From Leptospira alexanderi serovar Manhao 3 str. L 60 (lineage in GTDB: Bacteria; Spirochaetota; Leptospiria; Leptospirales; Leptospiraceae), in the NCBI RefSeq assembly GCF_000243815.2, contig NZ_AHMT02000024.1, forward strand, positions 77,501 to 92,500: a DNA stretch of 15,000 bases, written 5' to 3'. The position numbers and the translations under genes were made by a program. The notes beneath the pieces were generated by a model. The model made no database searches and was not told the DNA's origin. It saw only the letters and a program-made list of their open reading frames with translations. Position 1 is the stretch's first letter. Every line of letters begins with the position of its first letter. Below, in pieces: positions 1 to 15,000 of this stretch.

Positions 1-1204
<1,204 letters not shown>

Positions 1205-1205
1205 T

Positions 1206-1241
<36 letters not shown>

Positions 1242-1243
1242 AC

Positions 1244-2236
<993 letters not shown>

Positions 2237-2241
2237 AGAAA

Positions 2242-2248
2242 TTCTCCT
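2242..2248 (-). promoter_or_regulatory. Ribosome binding site that fixes the TTG start of sppA
   Basis: The minus strand reads AGGAGAA here, ending five bases before the TTG at 2234-2236. No ATG competes at this distance, so the non-ATG start is well supported. Confidence 0.75.
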
Positions 2249-2280
2249 ATCGTCAATTTTCCCTAGTTGAACAGGCTTTC

Positions 2281-2386
2281 AATTCCTTTCCATCTATTTT
2301 AAGAGAACGCTTCGAGTGCTTCGTAGTTAGATCCTTCGCCATTAAAACGAGGAAGTCCCAAAAATAGATGGAAAAGATTCGGAATT
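2281..2386. repeat. Imperfect long inverted repeat in the sppA/epimerase divergent spacer
   Basis: The left arm is 2281-2300 and the right arm 2361-2386. The inner 14 bp (2287-2300 against 2361-2374, TTTCCATCTATTTT and its complement) pair perfectly. After a six-base bulge on the right side (2375-2380) a further 6 bp pair (AATTCC 2281-2286 with GGAATT 2381-2386). The intervening 60 bases (2301-2360) contain a short tandem-like GCTTCGA/GTGCTTCG pattern. The element begins 45 bp before the sppA start and ends 12 bp before the epimerase start. It could be an operator, a leader hairpin or the remnant of a small mobile element; the sequence does not decide between these. Confidence 0.7.
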
Positions 2387-2398
2387 TCCGGGAAGTTT

Positions 2399-3304
<906 letters not shown>

Positions 3305-3469
3305 TCTTTTCTTAGAACTTCCGCGAAGGAAATCGCTTTCTGTATTCTTCGGTTCTTTGCCGATGGAACGAAAAAGATGTGATGGCATTTTGGGAAAACT
3401 CGGGAGTAATTCAACTTCTAAGGGGTTTTCGATAAATTCCGTAAGAGAATTCTTATGTTCGCATTCTTC

Positions 3470-3500
3470 TTGACAGAAAGGGGGCGATTTTCAGTCTAAA
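3470..3500 (+). promoter_or_regulatory. Possible sigma-70 promoter for the XPB helicase gene
   Basis: There is a perfect TTGACA at 3470-3475 and a TCTAAA -10-like hexamer at 3495-3500, 22 bp before the ATG. The 19-bp spacer is longer than ideal and the -10 matches only four of six consensus bases. The position in the 217-bp spacer before a gene that seems to begin a transcription unit supports it. Confidence 0.35.
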
Positions 3501-3515
3501 CAAACAGGAAACCAG

Positions 3516-5231
<1,716 letters not shown>

Positions 5232-5271
5232 TTCTTTCCGTTAGAAAAAAACGGATCAAAGTCAAAAATAT

Positions 5272-6504
<1,233 letters not shown>

Positions 6505-6507
6505 ACA

Positions 6508-9708
<3,201 letters not shown>

Positions 9709-9833
9709 CCGGTAAGATCAGGAAAACTCTTTTTCCCTTAGAATCCGTTTCTTAACATTTCGGAATTGAACATCACTCATGTATCTCGTTTTTACAATTA
9801 CTTGAAGTTAATCGATTCGAAAATCTGGATTTT

Positions 9834-9868
<35 letters not shown>

Positions 9869-9924
9869 AGAAATTGTGGTCGTAGCTTTTGCGATCGTTT
9901 TGTCGATCTGCTTTCATTTTTTTT

Positions 9925-10890
<966 letters not shown>

Positions 10891-10939
10891 AGTTCTAACT
10901 ATGTCAAATATCTATTCTAAAAAAAGGAAGAACTAAAAA

Positions 10940-11413
10940 TCAATTGCACGACATCTGAGAAATTCTACGTTTCCATCCGGTATTTTCTGCGCCCTCATAA
11001 GGCCAAAAACGATTCATTTCCGAAATCATCTCATTGACTTTGGCGGCCACAAACGAATCGGTTCTGCAGATCTCGTTGATTTCCCAGAATTGATTTCCCA
11101 TGATTCCCGCTCCGATTTCGGCTTTGTCCTCCGCATAAGATGCAGTGGCATAATCGCTCACAAAACCGGGAATCGGATTCCAGAAATGTCTGTAATTAGG
11201 CCAGGGGCCCTGAGGGAAGTTGAGAGGGTAAGGGACGCTTCCAGTAACATAGGTTCCGTATTCAAACGAACTCGGTTTCAGTGAGTTCCAATACGAATCT
11301 TGGTAAACGATCCCTCTGGTTGAATAAATTGAAAAATCGACGTTATGTGTCAGTTCGTGATGGATGCTATCTATTATTATATTTCTATAATTACTTTTCT
11401 CCAGTTCATTCAA
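10940..11413 (-). CDS. Small HExxH zinc-metallopeptidase-like protein, possibly a truncated gene
   Basis: A 157-residue protein without a signal peptide. Residues 14-30 (IDSIHHELTHNVDFSIY) contain the zinc-protease signature HELTH (His19, Glu20, His23). Further on, GFVSDYATASYAEDKAEIGA (82-101) resembles the second conserved block of putative zinc-binding metallopeptidases, where a Glu of the EDxAE motif (Glu95 or Glu99 here) would be the third zinc ligand. Proteins of this kind normally carry a hundred or more residues before HExxH; here the motif comes almost at once. An in-frame TAG (11423-11425) prevents extension, yet a strong AGGAGAA (11418-11424) precedes the TTG start. It is therefore either a real short protein or a remnant translated from a fortuitous start. 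It adjoins the repeat-bearing AT-rich gap and has no operon partner. Confidence 0.6.
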   Translation of the reverse strand: MNELEKSNYRNIIIDSIHHELTHNVDFSIYSTRGIVYQDSYWNSLKPSSFEYGTYVTGSVPYPLNFPQGPWPNYRHFWNPIPGFVSDYATASYAEDKAEIGAGIMGNQFWEINEICRTDSFVAAKVNEMISEMNRFWPYEGAENTGWKRRISQMSCN

Positions 11414-11417
11414 ATGA

Positions 11418-11424
11418 TTCTCCT
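11418..11424 (-). promoter_or_regulatory. Ribosome binding site for the HExxH protein
   Basis: The minus strand reads AGGAGAA, four bases before the TTG at 11411-11413. It is one of the better Shine-Dalgarno matches in the window and is the main reason to treat this short reading frame as translated. Confidence 0.6.
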
Positions 11425-11522
11425 ATAGTATCAGTTAGTTTACGATTCTATAGCTCATTAATGTGCCAAAAAATTAAGAATTATTTCGTTGATTTAAACG
11501 ACAAACAACTTGGGATTTGATG

Positions 11523-11595
11523 ATTAGAGTTGTTGAAAAATTAATGTTCCATTTGTTTCTGTTTCATTGAAATGGACGATTGAAACGGTTTTGTA
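11523..11595. repeat. Direct repeat copy 1 (73 bp)
   Basis: Aligns without gaps to 11606-11678 at an 83-bp offset. By hand count 60 of 73 positions match. The first 23 bases (beginning ATTAGAGTTGTTGAAAAATT) and the CGGTTTTGT near the end are identical; most differences fall in the middle. This copy also has CCATTT (11549-11554) and AAATGG (11570-11575) as an internal inverted pair. Confidence 0.85.
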
Positions 11596-11605
11596 AAACT
11601 TCATC

Positions 11606-11678
11606 ATTAGAGTTGTTGAAAAATTAATTCTCTATCCGTTTCTGCCCTATTGAAATGGGCGTTTGAAGCGGTTTTGTT
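11606..11678. repeat. Direct repeat copy 2 (73 bp)
   Basis: Second copy, ten bases after the first ends. The middle has changed (many C/T differences), giving CCCTATTGAAATGGG in place of the first copy's equivalent. The conserved ends and variable centre fit an old duplication of a dispersed element better than a recent slippage event. Confidence 0.85.
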
Positions 11679-11745
11679 AATCTGAATCACGTTATTTAAA
11701 AACGTAAGAAAGAAGAACCACAAAAACCTTCAGAATTTTACAAAA

Positions 11746-12717
<972 letters not shown>

Positions 12718-12726
12718 AAACCCGAA

Positions 12727-12733
12727 CCTCCTT
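12727..12733 (-). promoter_or_regulatory. Consensus ribosome binding site of the 103-residue gene
   Basis: The minus strand reads AAGGAGG, nine bases before the ATG at 12715-12717. It is the closest match to the Shine-Dalgarno consensus that I found in the window. Confidence 0.75.
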
Positions 12734-12819
12734 GAAATCCGGATTGATCCGAAAATCTCTCTACTAAAACTATCGGTAATAGAGGATTCACTTTAGCTTT
12801 TTTTCGGATTTTTTATTCC

Positions 12820-12848
12820 TTTAGAATTATTTTTCACCAGAATTTCAA
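12820..12848 (-). promoter_or_regulatory. Possible promoter of the two-gene minus-strand unit
   Basis: On the minus strand TTGAAA (12843-12848) is followed after exactly 17 bases by TCTAAA (12820-12825), about 100 bp before the first start codon. The -35 matches five of six and the -10 four of six consensus bases. The spacer is AT-rich, so a chance match is possible. Confidence 0.3.
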
Positions 12849-12942
12849 AGTTCAAAGAGAAAGGAAAATTTCAGAAAAGAGTGAAAAAAAGAGCCTGAAT
12901 TTATCGTTTGCCACTCTACCTCGAATTTCTAAATTGGCAGTA

Positions 12943-12966
12943 GGGAAACTAAGTCGCTGTTTTCCC
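12943..12966 (+). promoter_or_regulatory. Small inverted repeat in the leader of the thioredoxin-fold gene
   Basis: GGGAAA (12943-12948) and TTTCCC (12961-12966) could pair around a 12-base loop, seven bases before the GGAGGGG ribosome site at 12974-12980. No T run follows, so it is not an intrinsic terminator. It may be a weak leader hairpin or a protein site. Confidence 0.3.
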
Positions 12967-12984
12967 AACCTCTGGAGGGGAATG

Positions 12985-14055
<1,071 letters not shown>

Positions 14056-14063
14056 GTCAAAAT

Positions 14064-15000
<937 letters not shown>

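Larger units (their letters stand above)
11425..11745. other. Gene-free AT-rich stretch holding a diverged repeat pair
   Basis: About 320 bases between two minus-strand genes. The part near the HExxH gene (11425-11522) is full of stops in the frames I followed and shows no convincing promoter. The middle holds two 73-bp direct repeats. The last part (11679-11745) shows nothing recognisable; no clear terminator is seen. Confidence 0.6.

Noticed and set aside
5237..5255. TCCGTT/AACGGA hairpin after the helicase stop as a terminator
   Set aside because: Only 6 bp and followed by A-rich sequence, not a T tract; more likely a chance repeat or weak attenuating structure.
9721..9736. GGAAAA/TTTTCC hairpin with a four-base loop in the symporter/thrB spacer
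   Set aside because: The stem is A/T-heavy and short, lies between divergent starts where a terminator is not expected, and has no T run after it.
9766..9798. TTGAAC (9766-9771) and TACAAT (9793-9798) as a promoter for thrB
   Set aside because: The spacer is 21 bases, too long for a standard promoter, and no better -35 was found at the right distance.
10892..10935. AGTTCT and AGAACT after thrB as a terminator stem
   Set aside because: The arms are about 30 bases apart and short, so a stable terminator hairpin is unlikely.
11523..11678. The repeat pair as a minimal CRISPR array
   Set aside because: The repeats are 73 bp, diverged in the middle and separated by only ten bases, with no cas genes nearby.

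Overview
The window looks like chromosomal DNA from a spirochaete of the genus Leptospira, probably a pathogenic-clade species. The grounds are moderate GC (about 40-45% by eye), several TTG/GTG starts behind AGGAG-type ribosome sites, a spirochaete-style lipobox (Leu-Ser-Asn-Cys) and the particular mix of genes: a bacterial XPB helicase, a type-2 malate dehydrogenase and a DsbA-like protein with an N-terminal foldase-like domain. The genus is inferred from protein character, not from a database match. No rRNA, tRNA, CRISPR array, prophage or intact insertion sequence is visible.

Layout. 1-2236 (minus): an MBOAT O-acyltransferase (C-terminus cut by the window edge) lies downstream of a lipoprotein-type SppA peptidase. 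2237-2398: a divergent spacer holding a large imperfect inverted repeat (2281-2386). 2399-3304 (plus): an aldose 1-epimerase family protein. 3522-5231: XPB-type DNA helicase. 5287-8258: a tight three-gene run of class I aspartate aminotransferase, a secreted SH3-like protein and an alpha/beta hydrolase, with a 3-nt gap and a 13-nt overlap. 8215-9690 (minus): a sodium:solute symporter whose end overlaps the hydrolase tail to tail by 44 bp. 9925-10890 (plus): homoserine kinase. 10940-11413 (minus): a small HExxH metallopeptidase-like protein without the N-terminal part usual for such proteins. 11414-11745: an AT-rich, gene-free stretch with two diverged 73-bp direct repeats. 11746-12717 (minus): two unrecognised genes in a probable operon, a small charged protein and a membrane-anchored protein. 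12990-15000 (plus): a membrane-anchored thioredoxin-fold protein followed by malate dehydrogenase (3' end cut off).

How the genes fit together. Most are housekeeping. Aspartate aminotransferase, homoserine kinase and malate dehydrogenase sit around the oxaloacetate/aspartate node and threonine synthesis, although they are not one operon. SppA, the DsbA-like protein, the SH3 protein and the MBOAT enzyme act in or on the cell envelope. I see no clear new multi-gene system. The stretches most worth a second look are the inverted-repeat element at 2281-2386, the truncated-looking metallopeptidase with the neighbouring repeat pair (10940-11680), the hairpin over the symporter start codon, and the unusual start region of homoserine kinase.
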